Part shown: positions 1 through 9,540 of the stretch, one piece after another
Numbering within the stretch: the first letter of the stretch is position 1
Layout of the letters: every line of letters begins with the position of its first letter
DNA from: Terriglobia bacterium
GTDB lineage: Bacteria; Acidobacteriota; Terriglobia; Terriglobales; Acidobacteriaceae
Reading direction: 5' to 3'
DNA: 64,000 nt
NCBI GenBank assembly: GCA_020073465.1
Contig: JAIQFC010000016.1
Location: 62,001 to 126,000, forward strand
Notes under the pieces: model-generated
The model's input: only the letters and a program-made list of their open reading frames with translations
Databases searched by the model: none
What the model was told of the DNA's origin: nothing
Program-made: the position numbers and the translations under genes

Positions 1-411
1 GTCATCAGTTCCAGCAGCATGGCACAGCAGCAGGACAGCGAGGAGCGTGCCGCACGGCCAGCTCCAAAGACTGTCTCCCAGGAGGAATTGAGAAGACTGG
101 AGGATTTCAAGAACCAGCTGAGCCCAGCGATCGCGCAGGCGTACAGCGAACTCGCGGCCGTTGCCGTGAACCGGCAGGACTTCAGAACGGCTGTGAGTTT
201 CCTTCAAAAGGCCGCGGTCTGGAACCCCGCGCTTCCCGGACTCGACCGGAGCCTGGGCATGGCCGCTTTTTACGCAAAGGAGTACGACCTGGCTGTGAAG
301 CCTCTCGAACGCCATCTGGCAAGCCATCCCGAAGACAGCGCAGCGCGCTCCGCCTACGACCAGGCTCTCAAACAGCAAACTTCTACCGAAAACGCGCCTC
401 GGCCTAACTAG
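1..411 (+). CDS. C-terminal part of a TPR protein (frame open to the window edge)
   Basis: Frame is open from base 1 (VISSSSMAQQQ...); TPR-like repeats; similar to the C-terminus of the 24347-25747 TPR protein (NQLSPAIAQAYSELAAVAVNRQDFRTAVSFLQKA vs KQLSPVIGEAYYNLGGIAARHQDPAVAQEYLQKA). Confidence 0.75.
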   Translation, partial: VISSSSMAQQQDSEERAARPAPKTVSQEELRRLEDFKNQLSPAIAQAYSELAAVAVNRQDFRTAVSFLQKAAVWNPALPGLDRSLGMAAFYAKEYDLAVKPLERHLASHPEDSAARSAYDQALKQQTSTENAPRPN

Positions 412-532
412 CATGCCCTTCGACCATGCCGAACGAACCCGCGACGCTGTGGTTTCCTCCGGGTTCTCCGCGAATCCTTTGCGTCGTCGGCGGTTCAAAG
501 CTTTTCCCGCGGAGTACCACAACATTGTCCGG

Positions 533-597
533 CGTCATCCTGAGCGCAGCCGTTTTTCAGGCGGAGCGAAGAATCTTGCGCGGACCGGCCCAGTCTT
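533..597 (-). repeat. Dispersed intergenic repeat fragment (inverse of the 53648 variant)
   Basis: GCGTCATCCTGAGCGCAGCCGTTTTTCAGGCGGAGCGAAGAATCTTGCGCG. Confidence 0.65.
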
Positions 598-607
598 CAA
601 GGGCACA

Positions 608-3508
608 TTGCATCGTCACAGAGCGCCGGCGACGGCTCTCTCGCTCGTCGTCTGCCTTCTGGCCTTGGTCCCAAGCGCACACGCCCTGGGCCAGAAGAGC
701 TACATAGAAACCGTCCGCCGCCCCGGAAGCCTCATCATCGCGCATGGAAAGGCCTTGGCCACGATCTTTGTCGACAGCAATGACTATGCCGGGGTGGTTC
801 GCGCCGCGCACGACCTCCAGGCAGACATCGCTCGTGTCACCGGCGGGACTCCCACAATCACAACTGAGTACAAAAAGCTCGGAACGAACGCAATCATCAT
901 CGGTACAGTTGGCAAGAGCACGCTCATTGATCGCTTGATCGCCGAAAAGAAAATCGACGTCCTGTCCATCGCAGGCAAGTGGGAATCGTTTCTCATTCAG
1001 ACGGTGACGGATCCCTTGCCGGGCGTCAGTCGAGGGCTCGTCATTGCGGGCAGCGACAAACGAGGCACGATCTACGGCACCTACGATCTTTCCGAACAGA
1101 TCGGAGTGTCGCCGTGGTATTGGTGGGCCGATGTTCCCGTCCAGCACAAGGATGAGCTGTACGTAAAGCCTGGTCGATACTTGCAGGGTCCGCCCGCCGT
1201 CAAGTACCGCGGCATCTTTCTCAACGACGAGGCGCCAGCGCTCACGGGCTGGGTGAACGAGAAGTTCGGTGGCTACAACCACAACTTTTACGTGAAGGTT
1301 TTCGAACTTCTGCTGCGTTTGAAGGCCAACTATCTCTGGCCTGCGATGTGGAACAGCGCTTTCAATGAAGAGGATCCTTTAAATCCCAAACTTGCGGACG
1401 AGTACGGCATCGTGATGGGGACCTCGCACCACGAGCCCATGTTGCGAGCCCAGCAGGAATGGAAACGGCACGGCAAAGGTCCTTGGGGTTACTCCACAAA
1501 TGCAGAGGTGCTGCGGAATTTCTGGAAGGAGGGAGTCGAGCGCAACAAGAATTACGAGAGCATTCTCACGCTCGGCATGCGAGGAGATGGGGATTTGCCC
1601 ATGTCGGAGAAGGCGAACGTCGATTTGCTGGAAAAGATTGTCGCCGATCAACGGAAGATCATTGCGAGCTCCATCAATCCCAATCTGTCCGAAGTGCCCC
1701 AGGACTGGGCCCTCTACAAAGAGGTGCAGGAGTACTACGAGAAGGGCATGCGCGTTCCGGACGATGTGACCTTGCTGTGGTGCGACGACAATTGGGGCAA
1801 TGTCCGCCGACTGCCGACCCAGGACGAACGCAAACGCAGCGGCGGCGCCGGAATCTACTACCACTTCGACTACGTAGGCGGTCCCCGCTCCTACAAATGG
1901 CTCAACACGATTCCTATCACCAAAATCTGGGAGCAGATGAGTCTCGCCTACGAGTACGGAGCGGATCGCATCTGGGTCGTGAATGTGGGCGACTTGAAGC
2001 CGATGGAGTTTCCCATCGAATTCTTCCTGAACCTGGCATGGAACCCGCAGCGGTGGCCAAAGGAGACTCTATCGGAATTCGGCAGGCTGTGGGCAGCCCG
2101 CGAATTTGGGCCTCAGCACGCTGGGGAGATTGCCAGCATCGTTGCCAGGTACACAAAGTACAACGGCCGCCGCAAGCCTGAATTACTGGAGCCCAACACG
2201 TTCAGTCTTACGGACTACCAGGAAGCGGATCTCGTTCTGGACGAATGGCGGTCGATCGTGGAAAAAGCGGAGCGCCTCTATCGTGAATTGCCCGAGAACA
2301 TGCGCGATGCCTTCTTCCAGCTTGTTCTCTATCCGGCCAAAGCCTCTGCCCAGGTCACCGAGCTCTACATCACGGCCGGCAGGAATCAGTTGTATGCGAA
2401 CCAGGGCCGCGCCAGCGCCAACGATCTCGCAGTGAAGGCTCGCAATTTATTCCGCGAAGATGCAGAACTGTCCGACCGGTACAACCACACCCTGGCAAAT
2501 GGCAAGTGGAACCACATGATGGACCAGACCCACATTGGCTACACCTCGTGGAACGAGCCCGCGAAGAACGACATGCCTGAAGTGTGGGAGTTTGAAATTC
2601 CTGCGGGGGCAAAGCTGGGGGTTTCGGTCGAAGGCTCGGCGTCGGCATGGCCGGGTCCGGCCGCTGTTGCCATGCTTCCGGGTTTTGATGGGTTCAATCG
2701 TCAGCGCCGTTATATCGACGTTTTCAATCGCGGGCGCTTGCCATTTGAATTTCGCGCCACTGCCAGTGTCCCCTGGATCTTGCTGAGCGCGACCCGGGGA
2801 ACTATCGATGGAGAGCAGCGTGTTTGGGTAAGCATCGATTGGGACAAGGCGCCAAAGGGTACGAGCGTTGGTCAGATCAGTGTGGCTCGCATCAGTGAAC
2901 CGCCCGTCACTGTGCGGGTGAAGGCTTTCAATCCCCAAACGCCAACCAGGGCTTCTCTGACCGGCTTTGCAGAGGCTGACGGGTATGTGTCCATCGAGGC
3001 AGAGCACTACACGAAGAAAGTCGATGAGCTTCCAGTTCAGTGGGAAAAGATCGAGGATTACGGCCGCACATTGTCGTCCATGACGATCTCTCCTGTCACG
3101 GCGCAGAGTGTGATCCCGCCCCAAAAGTCTCCCCACCTCGAATATCGAATGTACCTGTTTGGCTCTGGCCAGGTTCAGGTCGACGCGATCATGGAGCCAA
3201 CGTTGAATTTCGTCCCGGGACGTGGGCTGAGATACGCCATCTCGTTTGACGACCAGCGGCCCACGATCATCGACGCGCTCGAACACAATTCTTTGGAGGA
3301 CTGGGAGACATCGGTCAAGGACAGCGTTCGCAAGGTGAGGTCCGTTCACAGACTTGCCGAACCCGGTTATCACACGTTGAAGTTCTGGATGGTTGATCCG
3401 GGAATCGTTCTCCAGAAGCTCGTCGTGGATTTGGGTGGTATGAGGCCGAGCTACCTCGGTCCGCCGGAAAGTTATCGGGGCGGCAGACCCGAACCCGTCC
3501 GCCCGTGA
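608..3508 (+). CDS. Glycosyl hydrolase family 115 (xylan alpha-1,2-glucuronidase-like), secreted
   Basis: GH115-like motifs FLNDEAPALTGWVNEKFGGYNHNFYVKVFELLLRLKANYLWPAMWNSAF and GIVMGTSHHEPMLRAQQEW. The track ORF starts at 413, but residues before about 608 translate a dispersed repeat; TTG at 608 opens a plausible signal peptide (LHRHRAPATALSLVVCLLALVPSAHALG). Confidence 0.88.
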   Translation: MHRHRAPATALSLVVCLLALVPSAHALGQKSYIETVRRPGSLIIAHGKALATIFVDSNDYAGVVRAAHDLQADIARVTGGTPTITTEYKKLGTNAIIIGTVGKSTLIDRLIAEKKIDVLSIAGKWESFLIQTVTDPLPGVSRGLVIAGSDKRGTIYGTYDLSEQIGVSPWYWWADVPVQHKDELYVKPGRYLQGPPAVKYRGIFLNDEAPALTGWVNEKFGGYNHNFYVKVFELLLRLKANYLWPAMWNSAFNEEDPLNPKLADEYGIVMGTSHHEPMLRAQQEWKRHGKGPWGYSTNAEVLRNFWKEGVERNKNYESILTLGMRGDGDLPMSEKANVDLLEKIVADQRKIIASSINPNLSEVPQDWALYKEVQEYYEKGMRVPDDVTLLWCDDNWGNVRRLPTQDERKRSGGAGIYYHFDYVGGPRSYKWLNTIPITKIWEQMSLAYEYGADRIWVVNVGDLKPMEFPIEFFLNLAWNPQRWPKETLSEFGRLWAAREFGPQHAGEIASIVARYTKYNGRRKPELLEPNTFSLTDYQEADLVLDEWRSIVEKAERLYRELPENMRDAFFQLVLYPAKASAQVTELYITAGRNQLYANQGRASANDLAVKARNLFREDAELSDRYNHTLANGKWNHMMDQTHIGYTSWNEPAKNDMPEVWEFEIPAGAKLGVSVEGSASAWPGPAAVAMLPGFDGFNRQRRYIDVFNRGRLPFEFRATASVPWILLSATRGTIDGEQRVWVSIDWDKAPKGTSVGQISVARISEPPVTVRVKAFNPQTPTRASLTGFAEADGYVSIEAEHYTKKVDELPVQWEKIEDYGRTLSSMTISPVTAQSVIPPQKSPHLEYRMYLFGSGQVQVDAIMEPTLNFVPGRGLRYAISFDDQRPTIIDALEHNSLEDWETSVKDSVRKVRSVHRLAEPGYHTLKFWMVDPGIVLQKLVVDLGGMRPSYLGPPESYRGGRPEPVRP

Positions 3509-3917
3509 GCCGGACGAACGCTGTGTTCTTTCATTGCTTCAAGCTGAAATCAACAACTTAGCGGTGTGATCAGGGACCTGCTGAAAGCCGGCTGTCTGGA
3601 ATCAACGGGTTAGCGTTTCCGCCATTCCCGAAAACAATATCACAAAGCTATATTCGATCGCCAGGGCCATTTACGGGTCGCTGGACGCGAATCGACCTTG
3701 GGATGAACCCCCTGAGTGTGCCCGCAAGGAGATCATCGCAACATGCGCATGCTAGGCTGCTAGAATGGCCATTCTGGCAAAGCTCGTAACCGCCGTTGGC
3801 CTTCTTCTCCGGCCTCTGACTGGCATGGTCCTCTGCTAACCCGAGCAGAATCAATCACGCTTCTCAGTCGAGCTATTAGAATCAAGTATTTCCAAAAGTA
3901 ATTCATGATCGACCTCT

Positions 3918-5624
3918 TCAAGGCTGCCCACGGCGCAGCGGAGTCTTCTCGTGAATCCCCTCGCCCTCGACAACGGTGTAGATGAAGTCTGCAGGTAAGT
4001 CATGAAGAATTTCTTTCTTCCCGCTGGGCCACGCAACTTCCACCGTGTTCATGCTGATATCGGGACCCAACCCAAAATGTAATCTCAGGTCGTTCTGCGA
4101 TAGATAACTGCCACCACCACGCACTTCATCGAATTGCACCAGGTCTCCGGCAGTCACAGTCACGCGCGCCCCAATCGCAGCTTTGTTGCTCTTCGTCCCC
4201 ACCAGGTGGAAGAGTACCGCGTGATTTTCGCTGGCGGTGCGATTAATCAGCAGCGTGGGTGGCTCGCCAACGTTTAACAGAAGCACGTCAATCTTGCCGT
4301 CGTTGTCTACATCGCCGAAAGCGGCGCCGCGGCGCGAGGCCCGGGGCAGTTTGTCGAGTCCGGAAAGCCCCGTGACGTTGTCGAATGTCCGATCGCGATT
4401 GTTGCGAAACAAGAGAAGCGGTTCGCGGTAGGGCACGCCGCCCTTCACCGCCTCCATTTGCGGATAGGCATGGCCGTTGGCCACGAAGATGTCCGGCCAG
4501 CCATCGTTGTCCATGTCGAAGAAAGCCGTTCCCCATCCCACGTAGGGGAAGGTCGGCAACAGCAACCCCGCGCTCGAGGCGATATCGTCAAACCCCGGCG
4601 CTCCGAGGTTGTAGAAGAGCGACATTCCCTCCTGGCTGAAGTTGGTGACGATAATGCTGAGGCGTCCGGTGTGATCGAAATCCGCCGCGTCAATACCCAT
4701 GGATGCGTGCAGGCGTCCCTCACCCGTGAGGGCCGCGCCCGACCACAAGCCAATGTCTTCGAACGTTCCGTCGTGCTTGTTGCGGTAGAGATAGTTGGCT
4801 CCCGTGTCATTCGACACATAGAGGTCAGGCCAGCCGTCATTTTCGAAATTCGCCCAAAGCGCCTGCATGCCGAAGCGATGCTGCGGATCGCTGACACCAG
4901 CTTTCTGCGAAACATCTTCGAAGGTTCCATCGCCACGGTTGTGAAACAAAAAATCGGATTCGCCGGTCAAGCCATCTGGCCCACAGAGGACGCGGACTGC
5001 GAGGTAGTTGCAGGGCGAGCCATTGGGATGCGTGTCCGGCAGCGCATTCATGTCTTCGTGCACATAGCGCGGTACAAAGAGATCGACATGGCCGTCGCGA
5101 TCGTAGTCTCCCCACGCAACTCCGGTGCTGAAGCCGCCCACGCGGACGCCGGCTTTCTCCGTAACGTCTTCGAACTTGCAATTGCCCAGGTTGCGGTAAA
5201 GCACGTTGCCGCCATAGCCGGTGACGTAGAGATCCTGCCAGCCATCGTTGTCGAAATCGGCGACAGCCACGCCCATCCCCCAGCCTTTGCGGGTGAGCCC
5301 GGCAGCACGAGTGATGTCGGTGAACTTCAGGTTGGCGTCCTGGTGATAGAGCGTGACCATCGGATCGCCGCCGCGGCGGAAGCGCTCGACCGACGAACCG
5401 TTGACGGTGACGATATCGAGCTTGCCGTCATTATCGCAATCGATGAAGCCCACGCCGCCGCTGGTGGACTCCATGATGTAAAGTTCGTCAGGAGAAGAGA
5501 TATGCGAGACTGAGAGGCCGGCCTGACGAGTGACATCCTCAAATCGGGGCGCTGGGCGCGTTGCGGGTAGAACCTGGGCGAAAGAGATCGCGGACAGCAG
5601 GAGAAAAACAGCCGAGGTGCGCAT
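3918..5624 (-). CDS. CRTAC1 family protein (FG-GAP/VCBS repeats + ASPIC/UnbV C-terminal domain), secreted
   Basis: Repeated DxDNDGxxD motifs (DCDNDGKLD, DFDNDGWQD, DMDNDGWPD) and ASPIC/UnbV-like C-terminus (LHFGLGPDISMNTVEVAWPSGKKEIL). Start corrected to MRTSAVFLLLSAISFAQ; upstream codons are dispersed repeat. Confidence 0.9.
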   Translation of the reverse strand: MRTSAVFLLLSAISFAQVLPATRPAPRFEDVTRQAGLSVSHISSPDELYIMESTSGGVGFIDCDNDGKLDIVTVNGSSVERFRRGGDPMVTLYHQDANLKFTDITRAAGLTRKGWGMGVAVADFDNDGWQDLYVTGYGGNVLYRNLGNCKFEDVTEKAGVRVGGFSTGVAWGDYDRDGHVDLFVPRYVHEDMNALPDTHPNGSPCNYLAVRVLCGPDGLTGESDFLFHNRGDGTFEDVSQKAGVSDPQHRFGMQALWANFENDGWPDLYVSNDTGANYLYRNKHDGTFEDIGLWSGAALTGEGRLHASMGIDAADFDHTGRLSIIVTNFSQEGMSLFYNLGAPGFDDIASSAGLLLPTFPYVGWGTAFFDMDNDGWPDIFVANGHAYPQMEAVKGGVPYREPLLLFRNNRDRTFDNVTGLSGLDKLPRASRRGAAFGDVDNDGKIDVLLLNVGEPPTLLINRTASENHAVLFHLVGTKSNKAAIGARVTVTAGDLVQFDEVRGGGSYLSQNDLRLHFGLGPDISMNTVEVAWPSGKKEILHDLPADFIYTVVEGEGIHEKTPLRRGQP

Positions 5625-5694
5625 CCGAGTGGGCAGATTGTAGCATGTTGAGTCTTGGGTTACTTTGGGGCTTCGCAGGTTCAGTGGTTGTGCA

Positions 5695-5843
5695 GTTTGT
5701 AAGGAAGCGAGCCAAACGCGCGAGTATTGCGTCGCAAAGAGCGCGACTCTTCGGCGCGCTTGCGCTTGCTCAGGGCAGGCTGCTTCGCGCGGCTCGCCCA
5801 GATCCCTCGCGGCGCAAAAAGCGCTTGCTCGGGATGACAAGCT
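5695..5843 (+). repeat. Dispersed intergenic repeat, copy closely matching 52669-52806
   Basis: GTTTGTAAGGAAGCGAGCCAAACGCGCGAGTATTGCGTCGCAAAGAGCGCGAC...CTTGCTCGGGATGACAAGC. Confidence 0.8.
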
Positions 5844-5862
5844 AAAACGGGGCCGGACAGGA

Positions 5863-8490
5863 ATGAGATTCGTGAAGAGACTGGGGCTGTTGTGCGCAAT
5901 CTACGCGATGCTGGTTCTTCCGCTGATGGCGCAATCTGCTGCGCCCTTGCCGACGGTTGTGTCGGCTGGGATCCCGCTTCGAATCATCGTGGTGAATTCC
6001 GCCGCGGAAGCCGAGCAGATTGTCTCGCGGCTCAAGAACGGCGAGGACTTTGCCGTGCTGGCGAAAGAGAAATCCACCGACCCCACCGCCGATTCGGGCG
6101 GATACATGGGAATCATCGACCCGTCGATGCTGCGGTCCGAACTTCGAAACGCCCTATCCGGGGTGAAGGCGGGTGGGATTACTCCGGCTGTCCGCATCTC
6201 TTCGGGCTATGCGATCGTGAAAGTCCTGTCGCCCAACTCCGTGTCGGAAATGGAGAGCGCAAACCGTGACCGTCTGGCCGCGCTCTCGGCGATCGGCAGT
6301 GTGAAATATACGCCGAACGTTTCCGGCATTGGGGAGGCGGAGTCTGCGATCTTCCGTTCTCCTAAGCCTACGGGATGGGCGCAGGATCTGCGCCTGATCT
6401 GCGAGTCGCGCAAGCAGACTTATGCCAATGCGGTGAAGAGAATGGAAGATGTACTCGCACCCGCCAATGCGGCGACGCTCGCGGCGCAACCGCCGCTCGA
6501 TGCGACGCAGGAATACTACGCGCTGGGCGAGCTCTACGCCTATCCCGGAGAGATGGACCGGGCAATCGCGCAATACCTCAAGGGATACGAACTGGCGAAA
6601 GCGAAGGCGTCCGAAGTAGCTCCCCAGTTTGAAGAGGAACTTGGAATTGCCTACCTGCACAAGGCGGAGATGGATAACAACATCTACCACGGGCAGGGCG
6701 ACCAGTGTGCGTTTCCCCTGCGCTCAGGCATGGCATTTTCGAAGAAAGAAGATTCACGGCGGGCGATCGAGTATTTCCAGAAGTTTCTGGAGAAAGTTCC
6801 TGACGATCTGACGTCACGGTGGCTGCTGAACTACGCCTACATGACCATTGGCGCATATCCCTCCGGCGTGCCGCAGAAATACTTGATCCCGCCTTCTGCC
6901 TTTGAGTCGAAGGAAGAGGCGCCGCACTTCGTTGATGTGGCGGCCGCAGCAGGACTCAAGCGGTTTTCCATGGCGGGCGGCGTCATTGTCGACGATTTTG
7001 AAGGCAACGGCCTGCTCGATGTCGTGACCTCGAGCATGAACATGTGCGAGCACCTTTACTATTTTCATAACAACGGCGACGGTACGTTCTCCGATCGCAG
7101 CGAACAAGCCGGACTCATGGACCAGCTGGGCGGCCTGAATATTCTGCAGGCGGATTACAACAATGACGGCTGCATGGACGTTCTCGTGGTGCGCGGAGGA
7201 TGGGAGATTCCGATGCGCAAGTCGCTGCTGCGCAACAACTGCAACGGTACGTTCACGGATGTAACCCGCGAGGCAGGTCTGGCCGAGCCCGCGACGGCCA
7301 CGCAGACGGCAGTCTGGGCCGACGTGAACAACGACGGGTTTCTGGATTTGTTCGTGGGCAGCGAGAACGGCGGGGCTCAACTGTTTCTGAACAACGGCGA
7401 CGGCACCTTCAAGGACATTTCACATTCCGCCGGAGTCGATCGCGTAGCTTTCACCAAGGCGGTGGTGTCAGCGGATTACGACAACGATGGGTATCCTGAC
7501 TTTTACGTCTCCAACTACGCGGGAAACAATTTTCTCTACCACAACAATCACAACAACACATTCACCGACGTCGCTCAACAGGCGGGCGTGCTCGGGCCCT
7601 GGATCAGCTTCCCCACGTGGTTCTTCGACTACGACAATGACGGATGGCCCGATTTGTTCGTGACCAGCTACTTCATCTCGATTGATGAGAGCGTGCGCAC
7701 GTATCTCGGTCTTCCTCACAATGCCTTGGGTCAGAAGCTCTACAAGAACATGGGGAATGGGACTTTCAAGGATGTGACCGCTGAAGTGGGGCTGGACAAA
7801 GTCTTCATGCCGATGGGCGCCAACTTCGGCGATATCGACAATGACGGATTCCTGGACATCTACCTGGGCAATGGCAACCCCAACTATGCCTCGCTGCTTC
7901 CCCACGTTCTGCTGCGCAATCACGATGGAAAATATTTTGCCGACGTGACGACGGCTTCCGGAACGGGTGAGTTACACAAAGGACACGGCGTGGCGTTCGC
8001 CGACATCGATCGCGACGGCGATGAGGACATCCTCACACTCACGGGCGGCGCTGTTCCTGGGGACAGTCACGAATTCCGGCTGTTCGAGAATCCGGGGAAC
8101 GGGAATGACTGGATCAACCTGAAACTGGTGGGAGTGAAGAGCAACCGCGGCGCCGTCGGGGCGCGCATTAAGGTCACGGTCGAGAACGAAAGCCGCGGCT
8201 CGCGCTCGATCTATCGCACTGTGGGAAGCGGAGGATCGTTCGGGGCGTCTCCGCTGGAGCAGCATATCGGCCTGGGGAAATCAGCAAGGATTGCGAACAT
8301 CGGAATCTGGTGGCCGGCGAGCAACACGAGACAGAGCTTTGCGAATGTTGGAAAAAACCAGTTTCTTGAAATCAAGGAACTCGCCAAGGAATATACGAAG
8401 CTGGAGCGGCGCGCGGTGCGGCTGGGTGGGGCGAACCGGCAGGCTCTGTCGTCACAAAACACGGCTGCCGCGAGTTTGACGGGTCAATGA
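5863..8490 (+). CDS. Parvulin-like (PpiC) + TPR-like + FG-GAP/VCBS + ASPIC/UnbV multidomain secreted protein
   Basis: N-terminal parvulin-like stretch (EAEQIVSRLKNGEDFAVLAKEKSTDPTADSGGYMGIIDPSMLRSELRNALSGVKAGGITPAVRISSGYAIVKVL), TPR-like middle, VCBS repeats (DYDNDGYPD, DIDNDGFLD), ASPIC/UnbV C-terminus (EQHIGLGKSARIANIGIWWPAS). Start corrected to MRFVKRLGLL. Confidence 0.85.
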   Translation: MRFVKRLGLLCAIYAMLVLPLMAQSAAPLPTVVSAGIPLRIIVVNSAAEAEQIVSRLKNGEDFAVLAKEKSTDPTADSGGYMGIIDPSMLRSELRNALSGVKAGGITPAVRISSGYAIVKVLSPNSVSEMESANRDRLAALSAIGSVKYTPNVSGIGEAESAIFRSPKPTGWAQDLRLICESRKQTYANAVKRMEDVLAPANAATLAAQPPLDATQEYYALGELYAYPGEMDRAIAQYLKGYELAKAKASEVAPQFEEELGIAYLHKAEMDNNIYHGQGDQCAFPLRSGMAFSKKEDSRRAIEYFQKFLEKVPDDLTSRWLLNYAYMTIGAYPSGVPQKYLIPPSAFESKEEAPHFVDVAAAAGLKRFSMAGGVIVDDFEGNGLLDVVTSSMNMCEHLYYFHNNGDGTFSDRSEQAGLMDQLGGLNILQADYNNDGCMDVLVVRGGWEIPMRKSLLRNNCNGTFTDVTREAGLAEPATATQTAVWADVNNDGFLDLFVGSENGGAQLFLNNGDGTFKDISHSAGVDRVAFTKAVVSADYDNDGYPDFYVSNYAGNNFLYHNNHNNTFTDVAQQAGVLGPWISFPTWFFDYDNDGWPDLFVTSYFISIDESVRTYLGLPHNALGQKLYKNMGNGTFKDVTAEVGLDKVFMPMGANFGDIDNDGFLDIYLGNGNPNYASLLPHVLLRNHDGKYFADVTTASGTGELHKGHGVAFADIDRDGDEDILTLTGGAVPGDSHEFRLFENPGNGNDWINLKLVGVKSNRGAVGARIKVTVENESRGSRSIYRTVGSGGSFGASPLEQHIGLGKSARIANIGIWWPASNTRQSFANVGKNQFLEIKELAKEYTKLERRAVRLGGANRQALSSQNTAAASLTGQ

Positions 8491-8510
8491 GGCTATGCGG
8501 CGCTACCTAA

Positions 8511-9428
8511 ATGCAGAATAGAACAATGCCAACAGCAGGGTGCCCAAGGAATTTCGCGATGCGTCTGGCCGTGATTGCCGTGTTGCTGCTCTCCGCCTGC
8601 CTGGCGTGGGGAGGCGAGCAGAAATATGCGGTCAAGGGGATGGTGATCCGAGTAGACGCGGCTCACAAGACTCTCGACGTGTCCTGCCAGGCCATCCCGG
8701 GTTACATGGAAGCGATGCTGATGCCCTTCACGGTTCGCGACGCGAAAGAACTGGAAGGCTTGGTACCTGGGGCGATGATCCAGTTTACGGTGGTCGTCGG
8801 GGATGAGTCGTCGTATGCTCAAGGCATTCAGGTGCAGAGCTACCAGGGCCTAGAGGTTGATCCGCTCACGGCTCGACGTTTGAAGCTACTGAACAAGGCA
8901 ATCAATACGTCACCATCGGCGGTCAAGCCAGTGGCGATTGGACAGCAGGTGCCGAGCTTCACTCTGCTCGACCAGAATCGGCATCGAATGAGCCTGTCGA
9001 TGTTCGCTGGTAAGGTGGTCGCCATCAGTTTCATTTACACGCGCTGCGCGTTGCCGGATTTCTGCTTCCGTACTTCCAACAATTTTGGCCAGCTGCAGAA
9101 ACGCTTCTCCGAGCGCCTGGGCCGCGATCTGGTTCTGCTCACGGTCACGTTCGATCCCGCGCACGACGACCCCGACGTGATGCTGAAGTACGCGAAGATC
9201 TGGAAGGCGAACCCGTCCTGGCACTTCCTCACGGGTTCCGTGGTCGAAGTTCAGCGCCTCTGTGCCCGGTTTGGCGTGGACGCGTTTCAGGATGAAGGCT
9301 TGATGAACCACTCGCTGCATACCGCTGTAATCGACCGCACGGGAAGACTCGCAGCCAACCTCGAGGGGAATCAGTTTACGGCGGAGCAACTGGGGGATCT
9401 GGTGCAAGCGACGCTGGACGCGCGGTAA
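8511..9428 (+). CDS. SCO1/SenC family protein with N-terminal CusF-like domain
   Basis: GKVVAISFIYTRCALPDFC...LLTVTFDPAHDDPDVMLKYA and NHSLHTAVIDRTGRL typical of SCO; N-terminal IPGYMEAMLMPFTVRD resembles CusF. Confidence 0.82.
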   Translation: MQNRTMPTAGCPRNFAMRLAVIAVLLLSACLAWGGEQKYAVKGMVIRVDAAHKTLDVSCQAIPGYMEAMLMPFTVRDAKELEGLVPGAMIQFTVVVGDESSYAQGIQVQSYQGLEVDPLTARRLKLLNKAINTSPSAVKPVAIGQQVPSFTLLDQNRHRMSLSMFAGKVVAISFIYTRCALPDFCFRTSNNFGQLQKRFSERLGRDLVLLTVTFDPAHDDPDVMLKYAKIWKANPSWHFLTGSVVEVQRLCARFGVDAFQDEGLMNHSLHTAVIDRTGRLAANLEGNQFTAEQLGDLVQATLDAR

Positions 9429-9495
9429 GCGAAGCTTCTCCAGATCACAGAAGCGGGTTGTGGAGTGTGCTACACTCTGTGTCCGCAGTCCTCCC

Positions 9496-9509
9496 CGTTA
9501 ACGTTAACG
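9496..9509. promoter_or_regulatory. Perfect 14-bp palindrome, LacI-operator-like
   Basis: CGTTAACGTTAACG, 31 bp upstream of the VWFA-related ORF start. Confidence 0.45.
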
Positions 9510-9540
9510 CAGGTCAGCTGAAACCCGAGGTTGTTTCGTT

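Noticed and set aside
4458-5513. 351-aa ORF with repeating Val/Ile/Ala pattern opposite a CRTAC1 gene
   Set aside because: Reverse complement of the DxDNDG repeats produces a regular but non-coding pattern; same for the other ORFs opposite VCBS genes.
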